64,000 bases of DNA from DATFDN01 sp963756545 (GTDB lineage Bacteria; Pseudomonadota; Alphaproteobacteria; Acetobacterales; Acetobacteraceae). How positions within the stretch are numbered: position 1 is the stretch's first letter; each line of letters begins with the position of its first letter. Below the pieces are notes generated by a model. The model was given only the letters and a program-made list of their open reading frames with translations, had not been told where the DNA came from and did no database searches. Position numbers and translations under genes: made by a program. Shown one piece after another: positions 51,953-60,805 of the stretch. The stretch covers positions 620,001 through 684,000 of the forward strand of contig CAVWNY010000008.1 of NCBI GenBank assembly GCA_963756545.1, in the 5' to 3' direction.

Positions 51953-53644
51953 TCATGTCTCGCATCCCTCCTCCCGGAGCATGTCCAAGACCGCCTCCTC
52001 GGCGACATCGCGCGCGGTGAAGGCTTGGCCGATGCCGCGCGCCAGCACGAAGGTCAGCACACCGTCGCGAACCTTCTTGTCGCGATGCATGTGGCCGATC
52101 AGGGTCTTAGCCGAGAGGCGGCGGTTCAGCGTGCGTAGCTCGGCCGGCAGCCCGACCGAAGCGACATGCGCCACCACGCGCGTTGCGTCCGCCTCGGCGC
52201 AGAGGCCGAGCCGGGCCGACAGGCGGAACGCGAGGCCGAGGCCGACCGCCACCGCCTCGCCGTGCAGCAATCCGCCCGTGTAGCCATATTCGGCCTCCAG
52301 CGCGTGGCCGAAGGTGTGGCCCAGGTTCAGCAGCGCGCGTCCGTCCGCCGGCCTCTCCTCGCGCTCGTCGTCACCGACCACTGCGGCCTTGAAGGCGCAG
52401 GCGCGCAGCACCGCTTCGGCCTGGGTTTCGCGGTCGCCGCGCACGACCGCCGCGCCGTGGCGCTCGCACCAGGCGAAGAATCCGGGGTCGCCGATCAGCC
52501 CGGCCTTGGCGATCTCGGCGTAGCCGGCGCGCATTTCGCGCGCGGGCAGGGTGGCGAGCGTTGCCGTATCGGCCAACACGGCGCGCGGCTGGTGGAAGGC
52601 GCCGGCCAGGTTCTTGCCGTGCGACGTGTTTACCCCGGTCTTGCCGCCCACGGACGAATCGACCTGCGCCAGCAGCGTCGTCGGGATCTGCACGAAGGGC
52701 AGCCCGCGCAGCGTCGCGGCGGCGGCGAAGCCCGCGAGGTCGCCCACGACGCCGCCGCCCAGCGCGATCACCGTGGTCCGGCGCTCGACGCGCGCGGCCA
52801 GCAGGTCGTTCACGACCTTCGCCCAGGTCTCGATCGTCTTGCTGCTCTCGCCCGCCGCCACGATGATGTGGTTGGCGGCGATCCCGGTCTCGGCGAGGCC
52901 GGCGAGCAGCGCGGGCAGGTGGAGCCGGGCCACGACGGCATCGGTCACTACGATCGCGCGCCGCTGCTCCATCACCGGGGCGAGGAGCGCGCCGGCGCGC
53001 GGCAACAGCCCATCGCCGATCACCACCTCGTAGCGCGCGCTCGCCAGGGCGACCGGCAGCCGGCGCGGAGCGCGCCACCCCAGAACGGCGTTCAGTACCC
53101 GCGAGGTCGTGTTCTCCACGCCTTCATCGCCGCAATCGACGATCACGTCCGCCTCCGCATAGACGGGATGGCGCTGCGCCATCAGCCGCTCCAGGATCGC
53201 GGCGGGCTCCCCGCCGGCCAGCAGCGGCCGGTTGTCGCGTCCCGCCACGCGCCGCGCCAGGACGGGGACCACGGCGCGCAGCCAGACCGAGACCCCGGCC
53301 TCCCGGACGGCCGCCCGCGTCCGCGGGTCCATGAAGGCGCCGCCGCCGAAGGCGAGCACCATCGGCCCGTCGCCCAGCAGGCGGCGGATCACCCGCCGCT
53401 CGCCATCGCGGAACGACTGCTCGCCATAGCGGGCGAACAGTTCGGGGATGGTGCAGCCGGCGGCGGCCTCGATCTCGGCGTCGGCGTCGCGGAACGGCAG
53501 TCCGAGCCGCGCGGCGAGCCGGCGGCCGATCGAGGTCTTGCCCGCGCCCATCAGCCCGACGAGCACGATGGATCCGCCAGGGGACCGCTCGGCGATCGGT
53601 TCGGCCGAAGCCGCCTGCTCCTGCACAGCGATGTTGCGTGTCAT
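51953..53644 (-). CDS. aroKB: Fused shikimate kinase / 3-dehydroquinate synthase
   Basis: This single 563-aa polypeptide covers two steps of the shikimate pathway. Residues about 1-190 form shikimate kinase, with P-loop SIVLVGLMGAGKTSIGRRL, the FRDADAEIEAAAG acidic pair and LAFGGGAF. Residues about 195-563 form 3-dehydroquinate synthase, with IALGGGVVGDLAGFAAAATL, FVQIPTTLLAQVDSSVGGKT, KNLAGAFHQPRAVL and metal-binding LLNLGHTFGHALEAEYGY with a further HGEAVAVGL. Usually aroK and aroB are separate adjacent genes; here the stop and start between them are gone. The ATG at 53644 is divergent from the small gene and xerD. Confidence 0.96.
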   Translation of the reverse strand: MTRNIAVQEQAASAEPIAERSPGGSIVLVGLMGAGKTSIGRRLAARLGLPFRDADAEIEAAAGCTIPELFARYGEQSFRDGERRVIRRLLGDGPMVLAFGGGAFMDPRTRAAVREAGVSVWLRAVVPVLARRVAGRDNRPLLAGGEPAAILERLMAQRHPVYAEADVIVDCGDEGVENTTSRVLNAVLGWRAPRRLPVALASARYEVVIGDGLLPRAGALLAPVMEQRRAIVVTDAVVARLHLPALLAGLAETGIAANHIIVAAGESSKTIETWAKVVNDLLAARVERRTTVIALGGGVVGDLAGFAAAATLRGLPFVQIPTTLLAQVDSSVGGKTGVNTSHGKNLAGAFHQPRAVLADTATLATLPAREMRAGYAEIAKAGLIGDPGFFAWCERHGAAVVRGDRETQAEAVLRACAFKAAVVGDDEREERPADGRALLNLGHTFGHALEAEYGYTGGLLHGEAVAVGLGLAFRLSARLGLCAEADATRVVAHVASVGLPAELRTLNRRLSAKTLIGHMHRDKKVRDGVLTFVLARGIGQAFTARDVAEEAVLDMLREEGCET

Positions 53645-53739
53645 GCCCCCGAGACGCTAGCACAAGGGGCGCGCCGGGGGCCAAGCGGTCACCGAGTCCC
53701 TCGCGCTTCGGTATCGTGCACGCGTCAAGGATTGAGGCG

Positions 53740-53883
53740 ATGGCCCGCGTTTTCATGATCGTCGTCGCTGGGGGGCTGGCATTGCTGGCCGGCGGCGTGG
53801 TGTACCTGGGCGCCTTCCCGCCCTCTCCCGCCGAGCATCAGGTGGAGAGGACGCTGCCGAACGACGGCTTCCACGCCCGCTGA
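53740..53883 (+). CDS. Small membrane-anchored protein
   Basis: This 47-aa protein has one transmembrane helix (FMIVVAGGLALLAGGVVYLG) and a short periplasmic tail (AFPPSPAEHQVERTLPNDGF). It starts at an ATG at 53740 and ends 8 nt before xerD, so it is probably co-transcribed with it. No family or function is recognised, but its composition and position suggest a real gene. Confidence 0.55.
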   Translation: MARVFMIVVAGGLALLAGGVVYLGAFPPSPAEHQVERTLPNDGFHAR

Positions 53884-53891
53884 CCCGAGCG

Positions 53892-54770
53892 ATGGAGCGC
53901 CATCTGGAGGCGTTCCTGGAGATGCTTGCCGCCGAGCGCGGCGCGGCGCGCAACACGCTGCTCGCCTATCGCGCCGACCTCGACGACCTGGCCGCACACG
54001 CCCGCGCGTCCGGGGCCACGCTCGCCGCCGCCGGGCCGGAGGCATTGCAGGCCTGGCTTGCCGAGTTGCACCGCGCGGGGCTGTCGGCCCGCACGGCGGC
54101 GCGCCGCTTGTCGGCGGCACGGCAGTTCTATCGCTTTCTGCTGCGCGAGGGCGCACGGACGGATGATCCGACCGCTCTGCTCGATCCCCCTCGGCTGGGG
54201 CGCACGCTGCCCCGCTACCTGAGCGAGCAGGAGGTCGATGCCCTGCTCGGCGGGGCTGCGGCGCTGGAGGGGGCCGCCGGACCGCTCGCGCGGGCGGCGC
54301 TGGAGGTGCTGTATGCGACGGGACTGCGGGTGAGCGAGGTGCTCTCGCTGCGCGCCACCGATCTCGCGCCTGACGCCGCGATGGTGCTGGTGCGCGGCAA
54401 GGGCGGGCGGGAACGCATGGTGCCGCTCTCGGACCAGGCGAAGACGGCAGCGGCGGACATGCTGGCGGGCCGCAAGACCGCCTCCGTTTGGCTGTTCCCT
54501 GGCCGGGGTTCGCGGCGCGCCATGACGCGACAGGGGTTCGCGTTGCTGCTGAAGCAGGCCGCGCTGCACGGCGGACTCGACCCCGCACGCGTCTCGCCGC
54601 ACGTGCTGCGCCACTCCTTCGCCTCCCACATGCTGGCCCGCGGCGCGGACTTGCGGAGCCTCCAGGTGTTGCTCGGGCACGCCGACATCGCGACGACCGA
54701 GATCTACACCCATGTCGAGGCCGAACGGCTGCGACAGGTGATGGAGCGGCATCCGCTGGCGCGGGGGTAG
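53892..54770 (+). CDS. xerD: Site-specific tyrosine recombinase XerD
   Basis: This 292-aa recombinase has an N-terminal SAM-like domain (LEAFLEMLAAERGAARNTLL). The C-terminal catalytic domain has Arg in YATGLRVSEVLSLRATDL, His/Arg in HVLRHSFASHML, and the second His with the nucleophile Tyr in LLGHADIATTEIYTHVEAERL. It resolves chromosome dimers together with XerC at dif. Gene order with aroK/aroB nearby is common in alphaproteobacteria. It is not associated with a mobile element here. Confidence 0.95.
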   Translation: MERHLEAFLEMLAAERGAARNTLLAYRADLDDLAAHARASGATLAAAGPEALQAWLAELHRAGLSARTAARRLSAARQFYRFLLREGARTDDPTALLDPPRLGRTLPRYLSEQEVDALLGGAAALEGAAGPLARAALEVLYATGLRVSEVLSLRATDLAPDAAMVLVRGKGGRERMVPLSDQAKTAAADMLAGRKTASVWLFPGRGSRRAMTRQGFALLLKQAALHGGLDPARVSPHVLRHSFASHMLARGADLRSLQVLLGHADIATTEIYTHVEAERLRQVMERHPLARG

Positions 54771-54779
54771 GGCGATGCC

Positions 54780-56033
54780 TTACCGCCGCCAAAGCCGACG
54801 CGGCGGCGGCTGGAGCCCGCCGGCGTCGGTATATTCTGGTACTGTGAAATAGACCCACACCCAGGTCCCCACCAGCAGCAGCGCCGTCACCACGAACACG
54901 AAGCGGATGCTGATCGCCGCGGCGATGCCGCCGCCGGTCAGCGGACCCAGCGAGTTGCCGAGAAACATCGCCGATGCGGTGACGCCGTACACCGTGCCGC
55001 GCTGCGCGCCGGGGACCATCCGCCCGACCAGCGCGTTGGCCGTCGGCAGGATGCCCCCGATGAAGCAGCCGACCGCGAACCGCTCGGCGACGAACACATA
55101 GTAGTTGCCGGCGAAGGCTTGCGGCAGCGTCGTCAGTGCCGCGCCCGCGAGCGCGATCAGCAGCACGCGGCGATACCCGATCACGTCGCTGCGCTTGCCG
55201 AGGAAGGGCGAGGCAATCACATCGGCGAGCCCGGTGACGGAGAACGCGATGCCTGCCAATGTCGCGACCGTCGCGCCGTTTCCCATCAGCTTCTGCACGA
55301 ACAACGTCACCACCGGCTGCACCGTGCGGACGGCGAAGGTCGCGAACAGCAGCACGAAAAACAGTGGCAGCAGCCCGCTGGCGCGGAACAGCAGCGCGAG
55401 GGTGCTGGAGAGTTTCTGTTTGCGCGCCGCGGCCTTGGACACCAGCGCTTGTTCCTTGACCAGGACGACGACCAGCCCGAAGGCGACGAAGGTGAGCACG
55501 GCCGTCGCATAGAACGGCACGCGGTAGCTTCCCGAAAGGTCGGCGATGCCGCCGCCCAGCACCGGGCCGGCCAGGCCGCCCACCAGCTGGCCCGTGCTGA
55601 GCCAGCCTAGCGCGTAGCCCAGCCGCTGCTCGGGCACCTGGGTCGCAACCAGGGCGATGGAGGCAGCCGAGAATCCCGCGAAGACGCCCATCAGGGCGCG
55701 GACGGCGAAGAACTGCCAGACCGTGAGCGACAGGCCCATCAATGCGGTGAAGATTCCGATCGCGAAGGTGGAGCGAAGCAGCGCCTGCTTGCGCCCGCGC
55801 CGGTCGGCCATCCTCCCCCATAGCGGGGAGGCGAACGCGGCAACAAACGGCGTGACCCCGTTCAGAATCCCGGCCCAGAGGGCGATCGCGCTCGAATTTG
55901 TCACGCCGAGTTCCGGCAGGAACAGCGGCATGATCGGGCTCAGGATGGTGAACGACAGCGACATGATGAGCTGGATGCCCACCATCACCCACATCAGGCG
56001 GGGCCAGCCTTCGGTCCTCTCCGTTTCACCCAT
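54780..56033 (-). CDS. MFS transporter, DHA1-type
   Basis: This 417-aa protein has 12 predicted transmembrane segments. The MFS loop 2-3 motif is in SPLWGRMADRRGRKQALLRS, and the DHA1 motif C-like region is in LGWLSTGQLVGGLAGPVLGG. Such proteins export drugs or small metabolites with proton antiport. The ATG at 56033 is chosen because the first helix follows soon after. It stands alone between xerD and the D-aminoacylase, convergent with xerD. Confidence 0.9.
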   Translation of the reverse strand: MGETERTEGWPRLMWVMVGIQLIMSLSFTILSPIMPLFLPELGVTNSSAIALWAGILNGVTPFVAAFASPLWGRMADRRGRKQALLRSTFAIGIFTALMGLSLTVWQFFAVRALMGVFAGFSAASIALVATQVPEQRLGYALGWLSTGQLVGGLAGPVLGGGIADLSGSYRVPFYATAVLTFVAFGLVVVLVKEQALVSKAAARKQKLSSTLALLFRASGLLPLFFVLLFATFAVRTVQPVVTLFVQKLMGNGATVATLAGIAFSVTGLADVIASPFLGKRSDVIGYRRVLLIALAGAALTTLPQAFAGNYYVFVAERFAVGCFIGGILPTANALVGRMVPGAQRGTVYGVTASAMFLGNSLGPLTGGGIAAAISIRFVFVVTALLLVGTWVWVYFTVPEYTDAGGLQPPPRRLWRR

Positions 56034-56124
56034 GCCGTCGCATCGCCCCTGCCGTGCCGCACCGCACCTTGCACCGCGCGCACCCGCGACGGAAACTCGG
56101 TGGCGCAGACGGGAGAACGGAGCG

Positions 56125-57822
56125 ATGCACGACATTGTCATCCGGGGCGGAACGGTCATCGACGGCACCGGGCGTGAGGGCGCCAGTGGCGACGTGGCGA
56201 TCGATCGTGGCCGGATCGCTTCGGTCGGCGGCAAGGCCGGACCGGCGCGGCGTGACATCGACGCCGGCGGACTTCTCGTCACGCCAGGCTTCGTCGATAT
56301 CCACACGCACTATGACGGGCAGGCGGTGTGGGACAGCCATCTCGCGCCGTCCGCCTGGCACGGCGTCACCACGGCGGTGATGGGCAATTGCGGGGTCGGA
56401 TTCGCGCCCTGCAGGCCAGCCGATCGGGAGAGGCTGATCGAGCTGATGGAGGGCGTGGAGGACATCCCTGGCCCCGTCATGCACGAGGGGCTGCGCTGGG
56501 AATGGGAGAGCTTCACGGAGTACCTCGATGCGCTGGATCGCCGGCCGCGCGACATCGACGTCTGCGCGCTGCTGCCGCACGCGGCCGTGCGCGTGTTCGT
56601 CATGGGCGATCGCGCGGTGCGGCTGGAGAACGCCAACCAGGCCGACATTGCCGAGATGCGCCAGATCGCCGCCGCAGCGGTGCGCGCGGGCGCGTTCGGC
56701 TTCTCCACCTCGCGCACCACCAGCCACAAAAGCCTGAAGGGCGACTACACGCCCACCCTGCGCGCGCAGGAGCGGGAGCTGACCGGCCTCGCGCGGGGTC
56801 TTGCCGACGCCGGCGGCGGCTTCATGGAGGTGGTAGCCGAGTGGGATGACCACCGGGCCGAGTTCCGCATGATCCGCCGGGTCGCCGAGGCTTCGGGCCG
56901 GCCCGTCGTGTTCTCGCTTTCGCAGCGCCACAGCCAGGGCGACATCTGGCGCGACCTGCTGGAGATGGCGGGCGAGGCGTCCCGCGAGGGCGTTCCGATC
57001 CGCCCTGTGGTGGCGCCGCGCGCCATTGGCATTTTGCTCGGGCTGGAGGGCAGCCAGAATCCGTTCTCCGGCACGCCGTCCTATAAGCGGATCGCGCGGC
57101 TGCCGTTGGCCGAGCGCGTGCGCGCCATGCGCGAGCCGGATTTCCGCGGGCGACTGCTGTCCGAGGACCCCGTTTCCGGCAGCACCTTCCCGCTGATGCA
57201 CCGGCTGTCCTACGCGCAGATGTTCCGGCTCGGCCGGCCGGCGAACTACCTGCCGCAACCCGAGGACTCGATCGAGGCGATGGCGGCGCGCGAGGGGCGC
57301 ACCGCGCCGGAGGTCGCCTACGACATCCTGCTCGAACACGACGGGCAGGAGTTCATCTACGCCCCGATCACCAATTACGCGCGCTACGACCTTTCGGTGC
57401 CGGAGGCGATGCTGGCGGACCGCAACGCCATCATGGGCCTGGGCGATGGCGGCGCGCATGTCGGGTTCATCCTGGACGCCGGATTCCCGACCTGGATGAT
57501 GTCCTATTGGGGCAAGGAGCGGGGACGCTGGCAGACCCCCGAGCTGATCCGGCGCCTGACGTCGGACACGGCGGGGGCGGCGGGGCTGACGGATCGCGGC
57601 GTGCTGGCGCCGGGCAAGAAGGCCGACGTCAACCTGATCGACTGGGACCGCATCGGCTTCGACAACCCCCACGTCGTCCACGATCTGCCCGCCGGCGGCA
57701 AGCGCCTGTTGCAGAAGGCGCACGGCTACGTGGCGACGCTGGTATCGGGCGAGGTCACCTATCAGGACGGCACGGCGACCGAGGCGCTGCCCGGCAAGCT
57801 GGTTCGCTGCGCGGCGGGGTGA
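56125..57822 (+). CDS. N-acyl-D-amino-acid deacylase-family amidohydrolase
   Basis: This 565-aa protein has the amidohydrolase start MHDIVIRGGTVIDGTGREGA and the HxH metal site in PGFVDIHTHYDGQAVWDSHL. The metal-binding Cys motif of D-aminoacylases is in TAVMGNCGVGFAP. The C-terminal metal-binding Asp segment is MGLGDGGAHVGFILDA, and RGVLAPGKKADVNLIDWD closes the composite beta domain. It would hydrolyse N-acyl-D-amino acids or a related amide. The ATG at 56125 follows GGGAGAACGGAGCG. Confidence 0.93.
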   Translation: MHDIVIRGGTVIDGTGREGASGDVAIDRGRIASVGGKAGPARRDIDAGGLLVTPGFVDIHTHYDGQAVWDSHLAPSAWHGVTTAVMGNCGVGFAPCRPADRERLIELMEGVEDIPGPVMHEGLRWEWESFTEYLDALDRRPRDIDVCALLPHAAVRVFVMGDRAVRLENANQADIAEMRQIAAAAVRAGAFGFSTSRTTSHKSLKGDYTPTLRAQERELTGLARGLADAGGGFMEVVAEWDDHRAEFRMIRRVAEASGRPVVFSLSQRHSQGDIWRDLLEMAGEASREGVPIRPVVAPRAIGILLGLEGSQNPFSGTPSYKRIARLPLAERVRAMREPDFRGRLLSEDPVSGSTFPLMHRLSYAQMFRLGRPANYLPQPEDSIEAMAAREGRTAPEVAYDILLEHDGQEFIYAPITNYARYDLSVPEAMLADRNAIMGLGDGGAHVGFILDAGFPTWMMSYWGKERGRWQTPELIRRLTSDTAGAAGLTDRGVLAPGKKADVNLIDWDRIGFDNPHVVHDLPAGGKRLLQKAHGYVATLVSGEVTYQDGTATEALPGKLVRCAAG

Positions 57823-57885
57823 GCGGGCGGCGGCGGTGAAGACCGGAGCACCTGCATTGGCCTCACGACTGTCCGGTTTAGTCTA

Positions 57886-57902
57886 AGGAACCTCTGATCA
57901 AG
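57886..57902. repeat. IS left inverted repeat
   Basis: The 17-bp terminal repeat AGGAACCTCTGATCAAG matches the opposite end with two mismatches. The preceding TA at 57884 is the target-site copy. Confidence 0.85.
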
Positions 57903-57943
57903 GCGGCACAGCGCTGGCGCGATCCGATTGGCTGTCGGTTGGG

Positions 57944-58990
57944 CTATCGTATGGCGATGAAGGTTGACGGTCGAATGCCGCGGTCGCGGCATATTGACCT
58001 TTGCGGGAATGTGCGGCCGTGTTTGGGGCGCACTACGCCCGTCGGGCACGCAACAGCCGGTGGCGGCCGATGAACAGATTGGCCAGCGCACAGGTCACAA
58101 ACAGCCGGTGCGCGTTCTTCCAGGCCGCGATAGCGAACCTTGACGAAGCCGAACACCCGCTTGACCACGCCGATACCGTGTTCGACTTTCGCCCGCACCT
58201 TCGACTTCATTCGGTTACGCGCCTTCTCCGCCTCGTCCACCACGCCGCGGTGCCGATACCGGCGGTTGGTGAAGTCCTTGGCGTTCGGCGCATGCTCGCG
58301 GATCACCTCGGTTTGGCCGCGATACGCCTGGTCCCCCCAGACCCGGGTTTCCTCACCGTGCAGCAGGTTAGGCAGCACGGTGGCGTCGTGCACATTGGCC
58401 GCCGTCGCGACCACCGCGTGGATCAGCTTGGTCTTGCTGTCTACCCCGACATGCGCCTTCATCCCGAAATACCATTGCTGGCCCTTGCGGGTCTGATGCA
58501 TCTCCGGGTCACGCGCCTTGGCGGCATTCTTGGTCGAACTCGGGCCGCTGATGATGGTCGCATCGACGATCGTGCCCGTGCTGAGCTTCAGGCCGTGCGC
58601 CTCCAAGTGCTCATGCACCTGTTCGAATATCTGCCGGCCCAGATCGTGCCGCTCCAACAGGTGACGGAACTTGCACGCCGTCGTCTCGTCCGGAGCCGGC
58701 TCGCGGCCCAAGTCGATGCCGGAGAACCGGCGCATCGCCGCCGAGTCATACAGTGCCTCCTCCACCGCCGGATCCGACAGATTGAACCACTGCTGCAGAA
58801 AGTAGATGCGCAGCATCCGCTCCAGCCCGACCGGCGGGCGGCCGTTGCCTGGCTTGGGATAAACCGGCTCAATGAGGGCACACAGTTCGAGCCACGGCAC
58901 CACCCGCTCCATGTCGCCCAGAAATGCCGCCCGACGCGTCGTCTTGGCGTAACGCTCAAACCCCACACTCGCCAACGTCGCCTGCCGCAT
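57944..58990 (-). CDS. IS5-family transposase, C-terminus altered by a frameshift
   Basis: This 348-aa DDE transposase has Asp in GTIVDATIISGPSSTKNAA, Asp in TRVWGDQAYRGQTEV and Glu in KVRAKVEHGIGVVKRVFGF. The N-terminal domain (VPWLELCALIEPVYPK) is typical of the IS5 group. After VRYRGL the usual tail KNAHRLFVTCALANLFIGRH is found one base out of frame (near 58118-58124) with its stop at 58033. The protein as read therefore ends in unrelated sequence. The catalytic triad is intact, so activity may be reduced or normal, and the indel may be a sequencing error. Confidence 0.88.
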   Translation of the reverse strand: MRQATLASVGFERYAKTTRRAAFLGDMERVVPWLELCALIEPVYPKPGNGRPPVGLERMLRIYFLQQWFNLSDPAVEEALYDSAAMRRFSGIDLGREPAPDETTACKFRHLLERHDLGRQIFEQVHEHLEAHGLKLSTGTIVDATIISGPSSTKNAAKARDPEMHQTRKGQQWYFGMKAHVGVDSKTKLIHAVVATAANVHDATVLPNLLHGEETRVWGDQAYRGQTEVIREHAPNAKDFTNRRYRHRGVVDEAEKARNRMKSKVRAKVEHGIGVVKRVFGFVKVRYRGLEERAPAVCDLCAGQSVHRPPPAVACPTGVVRPKHGRTFPQRSICRDRGIRPSTFIAIR

Positions 58991-59054
58991 GTCCGTCGTC
59001 CCGGTTGTCCGAACCGGCTCTACATGCCGTTCCGTGACCGGTGCGAGGTCTCAA

Positions 59055-59071
59055 CTTGATCAGAGAGTCCT
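59055..59071. repeat. IS right inverted repeat
   Basis: CTTGATCAGAGAGTCCT is the reverse complement of the left terminal repeat with two mismatches. It is followed by TA at 59072-59073, which is also part of the cofD stop codon (TAA on the minus strand). Confidence 0.85.
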
Positions 59072-60000
59072 TAGTCAGCACGGTCATTCGAAGCGGCGTC
59101 CAGCACGACGCGCGCCAGCGCCTCCTTGTCGGCGAGCGTGTTCATCCGCGCGGGCGCGAGCACGATCCGGCAGGTCAAGCCATCGAGCGTGCCGGCATCG
59201 ACCAGGTCGGCCACGTAGGCGTCCAGCAGACCATCGTAAAGCTCGGCCACCGCGCGCGCACCGGGCTCCATGCCCAACTCCGCCATCATCTTCGCCGTCG
59301 GCCCCTTCACCGCCCGCCCGCCGATGATGGGCGAGACGGCGACGACGGGCGCCGGCGTCGCCCGCAGCGCCTCCTCCAGCCCGGGGATCGCCAGCATCGG
59401 CTCGATGCTGATGAACGGGTTGGACGGGCAGATCACGACAGCGTCGGCGCCCTCCAGCGCGTTCAGTACGGCGGGCAGCAGACGCGCCCGGTCGGCGCCG
59501 ACGAAGGCCAGTTCGCGAACCGCCGGCTCGGCGCGCCGGCCGACGAACCAGGGCTGGAAGTCCATCCATCCCTCGTCCGTGTGGAGGCGCGTGCGCACCG
59601 GATCGTCGGTCGCCGGCAGAATGCGCGCGGCGACGCCGAGGCGCCGGCAGACATCGGCCGTGACCCCCGACAGCGTCTCCCCTCCGCGCAGCCGGCGCGT
59701 GCGCTCGGTGTGCAGCGCGAGATCGCGGTCGCCGAGGCGGAACCACGTCTCCCCGCCCAGCGCCGCCAACGTGTCCATGAACGACCACGTTTCGTCGCGT
59801 CGTCCCCAGCCCAGTTCCGCGTTGTCGAGCCCGGCCAGCGTGTAGGCGAGCGTGTCGATGTCGGGCGAGATCGCCAGGCCGAGATGCTCGAAATCGTCGC
59901 CCACGTTGGCGATGATGGTCAGTTGGCCCGGCGGCAGCACGCGGCTGAGGCCGAGCGCCAGCTTCGCGCCCCCGATCCCGCCCGAGAGGGCAACGATCAC
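59071..60000 (-). CDS. cofD: 2-phospho-L-lactate/PEP transferase CofD (F420 biosynthesis)
   Basis: This 309-aa enzyme starts VIVALSGGIGGAKLALGLSR. It contains TIIANVGDDFEHLGLAISPD, WFRLGDRDLALHTERTRRLR and DAVVICPSNPFISIEPMLAI, all typical of CofD/FbiA, which joins the lactyl or PEP moiety to Fo to make F420-0. The GTG at 60000 overlaps the cofE stop (GTGA). The gene ends at the IS right end; the stop codon TAA is built partly from the IS terminus, and without the insertion it would read TAG at the same place. So the protein is intact. Confidence 0.94.
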   Translation of the reverse strand: MIVALSGGIGGAKLALGLSRVLPPGQLTIIANVGDDFEHLGLAISPDIDTLAYTLAGLDNAELGWGRRDETWSFMDTLAALGGETWFRLGDRDLALHTERTRRLRGGETLSGVTADVCRRLGVAARILPATDDPVRTRLHTDEGWMDFQPWFVGRRAEPAVRELAFVGADRARLLPAVLNALEGADAVVICPSNPFISIEPMLAIPGLEEALRATPAPVVAVSPIIGGRAVKGPTAKMMAELGMEPGARAVAELYDGLLDAYVADLVDAGTLDGLTCRIVLAPARMNTLADKEALARVVLDAASNDRAD

Positions 60001-60794
60001 CGGAACAGATCCTCCTCCGGCGGGCGCACCATCGCGGCGGCCGGCGCGGCTGGCGCGGTGGCAGTCAGTCCGCGCACCAGGACGACGGGTTTGCCCTCCC
60101 CGGCCTGCCCTTGCACCAGCCCGGCGGCGGCGGCGATTTCGTCGGCATGGCCCACGATCGTCACTTCCAAGGTGCGGCCGAACAGGTCGGGTCGGCCTCG
60201 CAGGTCGATCAGCGGGGCGATGCCCGCCGCGCCGATCGCGACACCGCAAGTGCCCCGCCGCCACGGGCGGCCGAAGCTGTCGGTGATGACCACGCCGGGG
60301 GCCGTTCCGCATCGTTGGGCCAGCTCCGCCCGCAGCCGCGCGGCGGAGCCGTCCGGATCGGCCGGCAGCAGCAGCAGGTGGTCCGGCTCGCCGGGCGCGG
60401 CGACATTGGAGTGATCGACGCCGGCATTCGCCATCACGAAGCCCAGGCGGTGCTCCATGATGAGCAGGTTCGGACGCGAGCGCACGACGCGGACGGATTC
60501 CGACAGGATCACCTCGACAATGCGTGGGTCCTTGCCGACCTTGGCGGCGAGCGCGACGGCACGGGACGAGGGCCTCACCTCCGCCAGCGCCACCAGCCGG
60601 CCCTCGGCCTTGGAGACGATCTTCTGCGCCACCGCCACGACATCGAAGGCGCGGAGATCGAGCCCGGCGCGCACCAGCCCCTCGGCGATCAAGCGGGCAA
60701 GGTCGTCGCCGGGTTGAACGAAGGGAAAGTCCGGGAGGGCGAAGAGCTGGAGGGCGGCGTCGGAGCGAACCCCTCCCCCAACCCCCTCCCGCAA
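59997..60794 (-). CDS. cofE: Coenzyme F420-0:L-glutamate ligase CofE
   Basis: This protein of about 265 aa, at most, has the CofE signature FALPDFPFVQPGDDLARLIA, VVAVAQKIVSKAEGRLV and the tight segment MANAGVDHSNVAAPGEPDHL, VITDSFGRPWRRGTCGVAIG. It adds gamma-linked glutamates to F420-0. It is the stand-alone type, without the nitroreductase-like domain of mycobacterial FbiB. There is no ATG or GTG before the first conserved segment; the best start in frame is a TTG at 60794 that lies inside repeat family B. The native start may have been replaced by the repeat. It overlaps cofD by 4 nt. Confidence 0.9.
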   Translation of the reverse strand: MREGVGGGVRSDAALQLFALPDFPFVQPGDDLARLIAEGLVRAGLDLRAFDVVAVAQKIVSKAEGRLVALAEVRPSSRAVALAAKVGKDPRIVEVILSESVRVVRSRPNLLIMEHRLGFVMANAGVDHSNVAAPGEPDHLLLLPADPDGSAARLRAELAQRCGTAPGVVITDSFGRPWRRGTCGVAIGAAGIAPLIDLRGRPDLFGRTLEVTIVGHADEIAAAAGLVQGQAGEGKPVVLVRGLTATAPAAPAAAMVRPPEEDLFR

Positions 60795-60805
60795 GGGGAG
60801 GGGGA
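60771..60805. repeat. Repeat family B, copy 3, at the cofE start
   Basis: The segment CCCCCTCCCGCAAGGGGAGGG lies within a longer C/G-rich palindromic stretch and matches the centre of the copies at 7801-7843 and 34697-34718. It contains the only usable cofE start codon. A related C/G-rich palindromic stretch with another Cys/Gly-poor reading follows to about 60898 between cofE and the upstream gene. Confidence 0.7.

Larger units (their letters stand above)
57886..59071. mobile_element. IS5-family insertion sequence (about 1186 bp)
   Basis: Ends are defined by inverted repeats: AGGAACCTCTGATCAAG at 57886 and AGGACTCTCTGATCAAG (complement) ending at 59071, which differ at two of 17 positions. 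TA dinucleotides at 57884-57885 and 59072-59073 are consistent with a 2-bp TA target duplication as in the IS427 group of IS5. The element contains one transposase gene on the minus strand. The right end abuts the cofD stop codon. Confidence 0.88.

Noticed and set aside
53725..55992. 755-codon reading frame over xerD and the MFS transporter
   Set aside because: Ala/Arg-rich translation without motifs; overlaps xerD in antisense and the transporter in another frame.
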